Assembly: GCA_023461075.1 (NCBI GenBank)
Contig: JAEWNY010000078.1
Location: 1-19,365, forward strand
Direction of reading: 5' to 3'
Length of the DNA: 19,365 nt
Origin: Pseudomonadota bacterium
Lineage (GTDB): Bacteria; Pseudomonadota; Gammaproteobacteria; Xanthomonadales; Xanthomonadaceae
In this document: positions 7,705-15,026 of the stretch, piece by piece
How positions within the stretch are numbered: the first letter of the stretch is position 1
How the letters are laid out: each line of letters starts with the position of its first letter
Made by a program: the position numbers and the translations under genes
Notes under the pieces: generated by a model
Seen by the model: the letters and a program-made list of their open reading frames with translations, nothing else
What the model was told of the DNA's origin: nothing
Databases searched by the model: none

Positions 7705-8349
7705 ATGTCGATGATGCAACCCCATCCGCTGATCCGCACGGTCCTTGCGGCCGCCACGCTGCTGGTGATGGCGGCGTGCAATCGCGCACCTTCCACCGAT
7801 GCGGCCTCCGCGGCACCCGCGGCGCCCGCGCCTTCCAGACCAGCGCACGCGGCGCCCGCTTCTCCGGCCACGGCCAGCACCGCGCTGGCGGTCGGCGCGC
7901 AGGCACCGGATTTCAGCGCGCAGGCCTGGCAGGCCGGCAAGCCGCTCGGGTTCAACCTGGCCGACGCACGCGCCAAGGGCCCCGTGGTGGTGTATTTCTT
8001 CCCGGCCGCGTATACGCCCGGCTGCAACATCGAGGCGCATCTGTTCTCGCAGGCGATCGAGCGTTTCACCGCCGCCGGCGCCAGCGTGATCGGGGTCACC
8101 GCCGGCAACGCCGACCAGCTGCAGAAATTCTCCGCCGACAACGAGCGCTGCGCCGGCAGGTTCCCGGTCGCGGCCGATCCGGGGGCCAGGATCGCTGCCG
8201 AGTACGGCGTGGTGCTGGAGAAAAAGCCCGAATGGTCGAACCGCACCTCGTTCGTCGTCGCGCGCGATGGCCGCATCCTCGCCGTGCATTCCGCGCCTGA
8301 GCCCGAAGGCCATGTCGATGCGATGCTGGCGGGATTGAAGGCGCCCTAG
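7705..8349 (+). CDS. Lipid-anchored PrxQ/BCP-like peroxiredoxin
   Basis: A 214-residue thioredoxin-fold peroxidase. Residues 1-24 are a signal peptide ending in a lipobox-like VMAAC (Cys25), followed by an Ala/Pro-rich linker to about residue 60, so the enzyme is probably tethered in the periplasm. The peroxiredoxin domain begins at VGAQAPDF. The peroxidatic Cys107 sits in YTPGCNIEA, matching the T-P-G-C motif. In BCP/PrxQ the resolving Cys is five residues later; here that position is His112. A second Cys, Cys149 in NERCAGRF, is the only other cysteine of the mature domain and may resolve, or the enzyme may be 1-Cys. The start at 7705 is preceded by AGGGTG. It is downstream of the general stress protein and upstream of the amidohydrolase trio, same strand. 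Confidence 0.92.
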   Translation: MSMMQPHPLIRTVLAAATLLVMAACNRAPSTDAASAAPAAPAPSRPAHAAPASPATASTALAVGAQAPDFSAQAWQAGKPLGFNLADARAKGPVVVYFFPAAYTPGCNIEAHLFSQAIERFTAAGASVIGVTAGNADQLQKFSADNERCAGRFPVAADPGARIAAEYGVVLEKKPEWSNRTSFVVARDGRILAVHSAPEPEGHVDAMLAGLKAP

Positions 8350-8443
8350 CGAACGCCCACTGCGGCGGCGCGGACAGCCGGCACGCTGAACGCGATCGCC
8401 ACGTACACGCCATGCCGACGCCGGCGTGGACAAAGTGTCGCGG

Positions 8444-9250
8444 ATGGAACATGTTCGCGCACCCGCGTCTGCCTGGTGGACCCTTCAGTTCAGCGATGAT
8501 CCGATCGTCGCCACCGCCATCCACGATGGCCACGACCTGCAAGCCGCCGCGCTGGCGGCGATAGCCCTGCCCGACGACGAGCGCCTGCGCGAAGAAGACC
8601 CGCACACCGGGCAGGCGATCCTGGATGTGCCGACGCACGTCATCCCGCACCGCTCGCGCTTCGGCATCGACCTCAACCGCGCGCTGGACGAAGCGGTCTA
8701 CCTGACGCCGGAACAGAGTTGGGGGTTGCAGGTATGGCAACAGGCACCCGATGACGCCCTGCTGGAATCGCTGCGCGACTATCACCGCGGCTTTTACCGG
8801 ATGCTCGGTGGATTGCTGGATGAAGTGGCCGCCCGGCATCCGCGCTTCGTCGTACTCGATGTGCACAGTTACAACCACCGCCGGGACGGAACCGATGCCG
8901 ACCCGATGCCACAGGCCGGTGCACCCGACATCAATATCGGGACTTTCTCGATGCCGCGCGATGACTGGGCCTTCCTGCTCGAACCGCTGATGGAGCGGAT
9001 GCGCGGGTTCGATTTCAACGGGCGGCATCTGGACGTGCGCGAGAACATCGCCTTCCAGGGCAAGGGCGAGCTGGCCCGCTTCGTGCACCAGCGCTATCCC
9101 GGCCGCGGCTGCGCGATCGCGCTGGAATTCAAGAAGTTCTACATGGACGAGTGGTCCGGCGAACCCTACCCGGCGGAACTGGCGGCGATGCGCGCGTTCA
9201 TCCGCGCCAGCGCCGATGCATGCCGTAGCCTGCTGCAGGATGCGCGATGA
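8444..9250 (+). CDS. N-formylglutamate amidohydrolase family protein
   Basis: A 268-residue zinc hydrolase of the FGase family, which cleaves N-formyl-L-glutamate to formate and glutamate in histidine catabolism and has relatives of unknown substrate. Likely metal and substrate residues are visible: IHDGH (26-30), EDPHTG (51-56), SRFGIDLNR (71-79), the DYHRGFY helix (112-118) and LDVHSYNH (138-145); EFKKFYMDE near residue 228 closes the active site. No other hut gene is nearby, which argues against a histidine-utilisation role. It overlaps the DUF1704 gene by four bases (ATGA at 9247). I chose the ATG at 8444; a GTG at 8426 would add six residues and neither has a strong ribosome site. It probably acts on an intermediate or product of the neighbouring ligase (inference). 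Confidence 0.92.
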   Translation: MEHVRAPASAWWTLQFSDDPIVATAIHDGHDLQAAALAAIALPDDERLREEDPHTGQAILDVPTHVIPHRSRFGIDLNRALDEAVYLTPEQSWGLQVWQQAPDDALLESLRDYHRGFYRMLGGLLDEVAARHPRFVVLDVHSYNHRRDGTDADPMPQAGAPDINIGTFSMPRDDWAFLLEPLMERMRGFDFNGRHLDVRENIAFQGKGELARFVHQRYPGRGCAIALEFKKFYMDEWSGEPYPAELAAMRAFIRASADACRSLLQDAR

Positions 9251-11163
9251 GTGCGACCGCACCGCATCCGGCGCAGCAGCCGCCGGCGCCGGACATCGGC
9301 GGCGACAATGCCTACCGCGAGCGTCTCGACGGCGGCGGCCGCGTGCACATCGACCGTCCGCTGCCTTTCCTGGTGCTGTGCCGCCACGAGGATTCGCCCT
9401 TCAGCCTGGCCCGTCGCATTGCATCGATCAGTGCCGCCAGCGTCATCTGGCCGACCGCCGGCGGCAAAGAAGCGGACGCCTCCGCGCAGACGATGACCGC
9501 CTCGCTGATGGCCGAGCTCGCCGACGACTATCCGCGCTTCCTGCTGGTCAGCCTGCGCGACCTGCCACGCGATGCCAGCGTGCATGCAGAGAGTCCGCAG
9601 CTGGAGCCGTTCGCATTCCGGATCGGGGCAAGCAGCGATCCGGCCGCACAGGCTGCGGCCGATTGCCTCAAGGCCGCGCTCGGCGATATCGAGATCGACC
9701 TGCGCACGGCCAAGCCCTGCATGGCGCAGTGCGTGCCCGCCGCCGACTGGATCGAGGCGCTCGCCGCCAACACCGACATCTCCCAACTGACCTTGGGTAT
9801 TCCCCAGGTGCACCGCATCCCCGGTGGCGAGAACCGGCAGATCTATCCGCTGATCTACCACGAGCTTGAGAGCGCGATCTTCGATGCCGTGCTGCAGGCG
9901 ATCGCGGTCTTCGTCGAGCACAGCACGCCCGATGGCGATGGTGACGGCGTGCCGGGCGGGCGGCCGCACCACCGTTCGCTGGGCCGCAGCCGCTACGTGG
10001 AAGCGGCGACCAAGGCCGACGATGCCTTGTCGCGCATCAGTCGTTCGTTCGATTTCCTGCTCGGTGTTTCGCCGATCAATTCGGTCGAAGCCTACCAACG
10101 CTTCGAGGAAAAAGGTCGCAAGGAAACCCCGCATTTCCGCTACCGCCCGCTGCCGATCAACCCGGACGCGACCAAGCGCCGGCTGTATCGGATCAACCTG
10201 CGCGCGGTCGAAGACCCTGTGCTGGAAAAACTCTTCCGCGAGAAGCAGCTGGAACTGGACCAGCAGTTAATGATGCTGCAGCGGCGCAACACGCCGCAGT
10301 TCAAGTACGTCTCGTTGCTGCAATACGGCGGCGTCGAAGCCGAACTGCTGGCGCAGGCCAGGGCGATCCTGGACAACGTCAAGGCCAGTCCGGGTGGCGG
10401 CGATTGCCGTTTCGATGCACGGCAGATGCAGGAGGCCGCGAACCAGGTGCTTGGCCAGTACCGCGCCAAGGCACCGGCGTTCGCCGCCGCACAAGCCTGC
10501 CTGCGCGAGGACACCGGGCCGGGCCTGATGGTCAGTGGCGAATCGCTGCTGATCTCCACCGCCACCAGCGTGCCGAAAGCGCGCGTCGATCCGCTGCTGC
10601 AGCACGAAATCGGCGTCCACGTCCTGACCTTCATCAACGGCAGCCAGCAGGGGTTGGGCATTTTCGGAGCCGGCCTCGCCGACTACGAGGGCATCCAGGA
10701 AGGCTTGGGCGTATTCGCCGAGTTCATCGTCGGCGGCCTGACCCCGGCACGCCTGCGTCTGCTCGCCGCGCGGGTCCTGGTGGTCGATGCGATGCTGGGC
10801 GGCGCGGATTTCATCGAATGCCATCACCTGTTGCATCGAGACCACGGCTTCTCGAGCCAGGGCGCCTTCAACATCGTCGCGCGGATCTTCCGTTCCGGCG
10901 GCCTGACCAAGGACGCGATCTACCTGCGTGGGTTCCAGCAGGTCGTGCGCCGCGTGTCGGACGGGCTGCCGCTCGATCCCTTCTGGTACGGCAAGATCGC
11001 CGAGCACCACGTGCCCATCGTTGAAGAATTGCGCACGCGCGGAATGCTCGGAAAACCGGTCGCCACCCCCGAATTCCTCGATCGCCCAGACGCCCAGGCC
11101 CGCATCACCTGCCTGCGCGAGGGCGCCCACTTCCTCGACCTGCTCGGAGCCCCAGCGCCATGA
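9247..11163 (+). CDS. DUF1704 'QEGLA motif' metallopeptidase, MATCAP-like
   Basis: A 638-residue protein of the family often labelled 'flavohemoglobin expression-modulating QEGLA motif protein' (DUF1704). Its C-terminal half has the zincin-type motif HEIGVH (His453, Glu454, His458; HExxxH, with three residues between Glu and His) and, 27 residues on, YEGIQEGLG with Glu485 as probable third ligand. This HExxxH/EGL constellation is shared with the eukaryotic MATCAP (KIAA0895-type) tyrosine carboxypeptidases. The N-terminal third (to about residue 220) carries no motif I recognise. There is no signal peptide, so it should be cytoplasmic. AGGA lies 6 bases before the ATG, which overlaps the upstream stop; its own stop overlaps the next start. 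Substrate unknown; tagging/de-tagging with the ligase is inference. The flavohemoglobin label is historical and not supported here. Confidence 0.93.
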   Translation: MSATAPHPAQQPPAPDIGGDNAYRERLDGGGRVHIDRPLPFLVLCRHEDSPFSLARRIASISAASVIWPTAGGKEADASAQTMTASLMAELADDYPRFLLVSLRDLPRDASVHAESPQLEPFAFRIGASSDPAAQAAADCLKAALGDIEIDLRTAKPCMAQCVPAADWIEALAANTDISQLTLGIPQVHRIPGGENRQIYPLIYHELESAIFDAVLQAIAVFVEHSTPDGDGDGVPGGRPHHRSLGRSRYVEAATKADDALSRISRSFDFLLGVSPINSVEAYQRFEEKGRKETPHFRYRPLPINPDATKRRLYRINLRAVEDPVLEKLFREKQLELDQQLMMLQRRNTPQFKYVSLLQYGGVEAELLAQARAILDNVKASPGGGDCRFDARQMQEAANQVLGQYRAKAPAFAAAQACLREDTGPGLMVSGESLLISTATSVPKARVDPLLQHEIGVHVLTFINGSQQGLGIFGAGLADYEGIQEGLGVFAEFIVGGLTPARLRLLAARVLVVDAMLGGADFIECHHLLHRDHGFSSQGAFNIVARIFRSGGLTKDAIYLRGFQQVVRRVSDGLPLDPFWYGKIAEHHVPIVEELRTRGMLGKPVATPEFLDRPDAQARITCLREGAHFLDLLGAPAP

Positions 11164-12224
11164 TGATCGCCTTCTTCGTCAATTCCATCGACAGCGAGTA
11201 CCCGCGTTACACCACCACCGTCCTCGCGCACGAGGCTTCCAGCCGCGGCCATGATGTCTGCTACCTCACCCCCGGCGATTTCGTGCTGAGCCCGGACGAC
11301 ACCCTGCAAATTCACGCGCGGATCATCCCTGCGGCGAAGGGCAAGGGCAAGAACGCGAGCCGCAGCCGCGACGACTTCTTCAAGGCCCTCAAGACCGCCG
11401 GGCGCAAGACCAAATTGATTTCGATGGAGGACATCGACGTGCTGATGCTGCGCAACGATCCCTCCAACGATGCCGGCGAACGGCCGTGGGCGGAGAACGT
11501 CGGCATCCAGTTCGGTCGACGTGCGGCCGAAGCCGGCGTGCTGGTGCTGAACGATCCGGATACGCTTTCGCTCGCCATCAACAAGCTGTATTTCCAGTCG
11601 TTCCCGCGCGAAGTGCGCGCCGACACCCTGATCACCCGCTTCACTTCCGATGTCAAGGCGTTCGCCAAGAAGCATGGCGGCAATATCGTGTTGAAGCCGC
11701 TGCAGGGCTCCGGCGGCCAGGGCGTATTCGTGGTCAATTCCAAGTCGTCCGGCAACCTCAACCAGATGACCGAGGCGATCCAGCGCGACGGCTACATGAT
11801 CGCGCAGGCGGTGGTTCCGGAGGCCGACAAGGGCGACATCCGCCTGTTCCTGATGAACGGCTGGCCGCTGCAGCACGAAGGCAAGTACGCGGCGATGCGT
11901 CGGGTCGGCGCCGAGGACGACGTGCGCAGCAATATCCACGCCGGCGGCACCGCCAAGCCGGCCAAGATCACCGAACGCGAGCTGCGCCTGGCAGAGCTGA
12001 TCCGCCCCAAGCTGCAGGCCGATGGCATGTTCCTGGTCGGCATCGACATCATCGGCGACACCATCCTGGAGGTGAACGTCTTCAGCCCCGGCAACCTGCA
12101 CACCTGCAGCGAGATGGCCGGTGTCAACTTCGCCTCGATGATCATCCAGTCGATCGAACGCAAGCTGGAAATCCGCGATGAATACCCCGGCCAGTTCACC
12201 AATGCGCAGCTGGCGGTGATGTAG
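11160..12224 (+). CDS. Glutathione-synthetase-like ATP-grasp ligase
   Basis: A 354-residue ATP-grasp enzyme of the GshB/RimK type. It would activate a carboxylate as acyl-phosphate with ATP and join it to an amine or thiol. The N-terminal pre-ATP-grasp domain is MMIAFFVNS; the ATP-binding strand and Gly-rich loop is VLKPLQGSGGQGVF (177-190, Lys179 binding phosphate); DIRLFLMNG and the metal/phosphate motif ILEVNVFSPGN (302-312, Glu304 and Asn306) are intact. The last motif resembles the EINVTSP of glutathione synthetase, but a gshA is not nearby and the operon partners are hydrolases, so glutathione synthesis is unlikely to be its job. Its ATG overlaps the DUF1704 stop by four bases; a second in-frame ATG follows directly. 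A hairpin begins three bases after the stop codon. Acceptor and donor are unknown. Confidence 0.93.
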   Translation: MMIAFFVNSIDSEYPRYTTTVLAHEASSRGHDVCYLTPGDFVLSPDDTLQIHARIIPAAKGKGKNASRSRDDFFKALKTAGRKTKLISMEDIDVLMLRNDPSNDAGERPWAENVGIQFGRRAAEAGVLVLNDPDTLSLAINKLYFQSFPREVRADTLITRFTSDVKAFAKKHGGNIVLKPLQGSGGQGVFVVNSKSSGNLNQMTEAIQRDGYMIAQAVVPEADKGDIRLFLMNGWPLQHEGKYAAMRRVGAEDDVRSNIHAGGTAKPAKITERELRLAELIRPKLQADGMFLVGIDIIGDTILEVNVFSPGNLHTCSEMAGVNFASMIIQSIERKLEIRDEYPGQFTNAQLAVM

Positions 12225-12226
12225 CC

Positions 12227-12248
12227 GCGTACGCATCGACGCGTGCGC
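12227..12248 (+). terminator. Hairpin directly after the ATP-grasp stop codon
   Basis: GCGTACGC (12227-12234) pairs with GCGTGCGC (12241-12248) over eight positions, one of them a G-U pair, around a six-base loop. It begins three bases after the stop codon. No T-tract follows, so it may be a Rho-assisted terminator or an RNA end-protecting hairpin closing the three-gene operon. Confidence 0.35.
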
Positions 12249-12319
12249 CGACCTGCTGGACACCAGCGTTTAACGGCCCGTACGGGAGAATCGAGGCATT
12301 CCCCCCAAGGATCGATCCG

Positions 12320-13162
12320 ATGAACGCCAAAACCAAGCCATCACCCAAGTCCAAGGCCGCCACCACGCCCACGTTCTTCAAGGATCGCTTCAAGGGCAAG
12401 GCAGTCATCGTCACCGGCGCGGCTTCGGGCCTTGGCAAGGAGACCGCACTGCGCCTCGCCCGCGAGGGCGCCGCGCTGGTGCTGGTCGACCTGAAGCAGG
12501 ACGCGCTGGATGAAGTGGCGGCCGAAACCTCGAAGGCCGCACCGAAGGCAGAGGTGGTGACCGTCGTCGCCGATGTCTCGAAGGAAGCGGAAGTCGGCAA
12601 ATTCGTCGATGCCGCGATGAAGAAATTCGGGCGCATCGACGGTTTCTTCAACAATGCCGGCATCGAGGGCAAGCAGAACCCGACCGAGGATTTCGGCAGC
12701 AGGGAGTTCAACAAGGTTGTCGGCATCAACCTGGACGGCGTGTTTTTCGGCATGGCCAAGGTGCTCAGGATCATGCGCGAGCAGGGCCATGGCAGCATCG
12801 TCAACACCGCTTCGGTCGGTGGCATCCGCGGCGTCGGCGACCAGTCCGGTTATGCGGCGTCCAAGCATGGCGTGGTCGGCCTGACCCGCAATTCGGCGGT
12901 CGAGTACGGCCAATACGGCATACAGATCAATGCCATCGCCCCAGGTGCGATCATGACGCCGATGGTGGAGAACTCGCTGCGGCAGATGGGCGGCGATGAT
13001 TGGGAAGCGGTCGGCAAGGAGTTCGTCAGCGTCAACCCCATGAAACGCTTCGGCAAGCCGGAGGAAGTGGCGGCCCTCGCCTGCTTCCTGCTCTCCGGCG
13101 ATGCCGGCTTCGTCAACGGCGCGGTGATCACCATCGACGGCGGCCAGTCGTACAAATACTGA
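12320..13162 (+). CDS. SDR family NAD-dependent oxidoreductase
   Basis: A 280-residue classical short-chain dehydrogenase/reductase. A Lys/Thr/Pro-rich N-terminal extension of about 26 residues precedes the Rossmann fold. TGAASGLG (32-39) is the dinucleotide-binding loop; Asp57 at the end of the second strand favours NAD(H) over NADP(H); NNAG is present; Ser165, Tyr178 and Lys182 (YAASK) form the catalytic set, with the usual 13-residue Ser-Tyr spacing. IDGGQ near the C-terminus is the standard end of the family. The ATG at 12320 has AAGGA eight bases upstream. The 95-base gap with a hairpin suggests it is expressed separately from the ATP-grasp operon, though read-through cannot be excluded. 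The substrate cannot be read from sequence; 'glucose 1-dehydrogenase' type labels would be guesses. Confidence 0.95.
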   Translation: MNAKTKPSPKSKAATTPTFFKDRFKGKAVIVTGAASGLGKETALRLAREGAALVLVDLKQDALDEVAAETSKAAPKAEVVTVVADVSKEAEVGKFVDAAMKKFGRIDGFFNNAGIEGKQNPTEDFGSREFNKVVGINLDGVFFGMAKVLRIMREQGHGSIVNTASVGGIRGVGDQSGYAASKHGVVGLTRNSAVEYGQYGIQINAIAPGAIMTPMVENSLRQMGGDDWEAVGKEFVSVNPMKRFGKPEEVAALACFLLSGDAGFVNGAVITIDGGQSYKY

Positions 13163-13186
13163 CTCGCAAACCCGGCGCTCTGGATC

Positions 13187-13209
13187 ACGGCCTTCCGCGT
13201 GGCGGCCGT
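13187..13209. terminator. Possible weak terminator between convergent genes
   Basis: ACGGCC (13187-13192) pairs with GGCCGT (13204-13209) around an 11-base loop in the 58-base gap between the SDR gene and the convergent M14 peptidase gene. There is no T-run, so the call rests on position and symmetry only. Confidence 0.25.
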
Positions 13210-13220
13210 CGCCTCGTTCC

Positions 13221-14147
13221 TCAGGAATCCGCGTGCTGCAGCACGTGGTCGATGGCCGCTCGCACTGCGGCGACCTGCGCACTATTGCATTGTTCCGGCG
13301 TCGCGCGCGGGCTGTCCGGATAGACCTCGGTGGTGGTGACGAAGCGCGCATCGGTCATTCCCGCGCACAGGCCCAAGCCCTTGCAGTCGTACTCGATGAC
13401 GCCGGGCGCGACCACCGGCGAGCCGATGATCGTGCCATCCGGATCGGCGGGCGCGATGTGGGTCACCTGCGCGACCCGATCGATGATCGCGCGCTGGAAT
13501 TCCGGCTGCGGCCGGCCGCTGTCGTCCACCAGGTAGAAGCCGTCGGGGATCGTGCCGGGCACGAAGGCCTTGCCATCGCGCGCGGCCAGCATCGGCCGGA
13601 ACTCGCTCTCGTCGCTGTCGGTCGTCTCGTGCAGGTCGATGTGCATGGCGATGCGATCGCGGTACGGGGCGATGAACGCCATCAGCGTCGCCGGCTCCTG
13701 CGCCGGACTGTTGCCGATGAAATTGCGGTTCGGATCCAGCGCATCGGCATTCCAGCGCTGGATGTGCTCGTAGCCCCAAGGGCTGACGCAGGGCACGACG
13801 ATCAGGTTGACGCGCCCGGCATAGTCGTTGGCCGCCTCTTCGAGGAACTGCAACGCGCCCTGCACGCCGCTGGTTTCGTAGCCGTGCACGCCGCCGGTGA
13901 CGAGCATCGTCGGCAGTGTTTCGTTCCATTCACGGCTACGCAAGGCGACCAGCGGATAGCTGAAGTCCGTGCCGTAGTCCAGTTCGCCATAGTGCTCGGC
14001 ATCGAAGCGATCGGCCAAGGCGGCGATCTTCGCCATCACTTCGTCAGCGTGACTGCGTTGGCGTACTTGGCGTGCTCGCCACTCTGCCTTTTCAGCATCG
14101 CCCCACGGCTTGCCGGGCGTACCGATGTGTTCGATAGGTTGGCTCAT
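13221..14147 (-). CDS. M14 family zinc carboxypeptidase
   Basis: A 308-residue zinc peptidase of the M14 clan. The zinc ligands are His88 and Glu91 in GGVHGYET and His173 in HIDLHET; Asn140-Arg141 in DPNRNF corresponds to the substrate-carboxylate-binding pair; Glu274 in TTTEVYPD is the expected catalytic base. No signal peptide is visible, so it is probably cytoplasmic, like the M14 members that act on small amidated or acylated amino acids (the succinylglutamate desuccinylase/aspartoacylase side) or on peptide tails. An unusually strong AGGAGGAGGG precedes the ATG and overlaps the stop codon of the DUF1801 gene, showing tight coupling to the - strand operon. It is the last gene of that operon. 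Confidence 0.93.
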   Translation of the reverse strand: MSQPIEHIGTPGKPWGDAEKAEWRARQVRQRSHADEVMAKIAALADRFDAEHYGELDYGTDFSYPLVALRSREWNETLPTMLVTGGVHGYETSGVQGALQFLEEAANDYAGRVNLIVVPCVSPWGYEHIQRWNADALDPNRNFIGNSPAQEPATLMAFIAPYRDRIAMHIDLHETTDSDESEFRPMLAARDGKAFVPGTIPDGFYLVDDSGRPQPEFQRAIIDRVAQVTHIAPADPDGTIIGSPVVAPGVIEYDCKGLGLCAGMTDARFVTTTEVYPDSPRATPEQCNSAQVAAVRAAIDHVLQHADS

Positions 14148-14161
14148 GGACTGCCCTCCTC

Positions 14162-14599
14162 CTACTTGTCGGTACTCGCCTTCACTGCCGCGCGGATCAG
14201 CGACTTGAACGCCGTCTTGTCGATCCGATCGCCTTCGAACATGTCGATCGCGCGTCGCGCATTGCCATCTAGGCTCGCATTGAACAGGCCCTTGGGATCA
14301 GCAAGCTTCGCGCCCTTGGCGAAGGTCAACTTCACCTTGTCCTTGTAGCGCTCACCGGTGCATAGCACGCCGTCCTGTGACCAGGTCGGCACGCCATCGG
14401 GATTGGACGGTTTGCGCCATTTGCGCTCTTCCACTGCATCGGGTGCAGCGCTGGCGATGAGCGCACGCACTTCATCAAGCATCTCGTCGCGCCAGTCCTG
14501 GCCTGCCTTCGTTCCCTTGCCGGTGGTCGCCGCCTTGGATGCCGCCGATGCGGACTTCTTTCGGGCTGGGATGGATGCCTTTTTCGCGCTCGTCGCCAT
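14162..14599 (-). CDS. DUF1801 domain protein (copy 2)
   Basis: A 145-residue protein. The first 35 residues are rich in Lys, Ala, Ser and Thr and look disordered; the rest is a DUF1801 (YdhG-like) domain with helix DEMLDEVRALI, the RKWRKP motif, KVKLTFAKGAKLADP, and a C-terminal ...DKTAFKSLIRAAV helix. The family is small, cytoplasmic and without proven biochemical role. AGGAG lies 7 bases before the ATG at 14599, touching the stop codon of the preceding DUF1801 gene. The frame is open further upstream, but those codons overlap the preceding gene and do not look like protein. It is one of two neighbouring copies that share W-x-x-P and VKLTF-x-x-G, indicating an old tandem duplication. Confidence 0.88.
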   Translation of the reverse strand: MATSAKKASIPARKKSASAASKAATTGKGTKAGQDWRDEMLDEVRALIASAAPDAVEERKWRKPSNPDGVPTWSQDGVLCTGERYKDKVKLTFAKGAKLADPKGLFNASLDGNARRAIDMFEGDRIDKTAFKSLIRAAVKASTDK

Positions 14600-14609
14600 G
14601 CTCGTGCTC

Positions 14610-15017
14610 CTAGAGGTTCTCGCCGGGCAGCTCGCTCGCCCGCCTGATCCAGCCAATGAACTGCTTCTCGTCCAGGGGCGCATTCGGCCCGACGTGCAGG
14701 TAACGCACGGCCGGATGCCTGGATGCGAGCGGCGGCATCGGCCTCAATGATTCTCCGCGGAAGAAAGTGAGCTTCACGTAACGCTCGAAACAATGGAAGC
14801 TCAGGAACCAGCCATTGATCCCCGGTGCGCCATAGAACGGGGAATTCCACTTAACCGCCTTGCGCACGCCCGGAACCGCCGCCTCCACCAGCGCGTCGAT
14901 GCGCTCGCCGATCGGCCGCTTCCAGCCCGGCATCGCAGCGATGTAAGCCTGCACGGGCGCATCGCCCTCGCCTTTGGGGATCTGCGGATTGCCACCGGAG
15001 AGCAGTTTCACCGCCAT
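14610..15017 (-). CDS. DUF1801 domain protein (copy 1)
   Basis: A 135-residue DUF1801 protein. Visible are VQAYIAAMPGWKRPIGERIDAL, the helix and turn that open the domain, VRKAVKWNSPFYG (the conserved K-W-x-x-P), YVKLTFFRGESLRP and a C-terminal DEKQFIGWIRRA helix. Compared with the next gene it lacks the Lys-rich N-terminal extension. Function of the family is unknown. An AGG sits 9 bases before the ATG and the ATG is 9 bases from the stop codon of the DUF3228 gene, so it is probably translated from the same mRNA. No signal peptide or membrane segment. Confidence 0.9.
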   Translation of the reverse strand: MAVKLLSGGNPQIPKGEGDAPVQAYIAAMPGWKRPIGERIDALVEAAVPGVRKAVKWNSPFYGAPGINGWFLSFHCFERYVKLTFFRGESLRPMPPLASRHPAVRYLHVGPNAPLDEKQFIGWIRRASELPGENL

Positions 15018-15026
15018 CGCCCGAGC

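Noticed and set aside
8444..9250. Annotating the amidohydrolase as hutG of histidine degradation.
   Set aside because: No hutU, hutH, hutI or hutF gene is present and the gene is coupled to a ligase/peptidase operon.
8096..10134. Long - strand frames opposite the FGase and DUF1704 genes.
   Set aside because: They are mirror frames of two motif-complete genes and contain no recognisable domain.
11160..12224. Annotating the ATP-grasp as glutathione synthetase gshB.
   Set aside because: The fold and EVNVFSP motif are GshB-like, but the operon context with two hydrolases and the divergent remaining sequence do not support glutathione synthesis.
10920..12263. A 447-codon - strand frame opposite the ATP-grasp gene.
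   Set aside because: The + strand frame has intact ATP-grasp motifs and coupled starts; the antisense product is compositionally biased.
12341..13351. A 336-codon - strand frame opposite the SDR gene.
   Set aside because: The SDR has all catalytic residues and a good ribosome site; the antisense frame has no family features.
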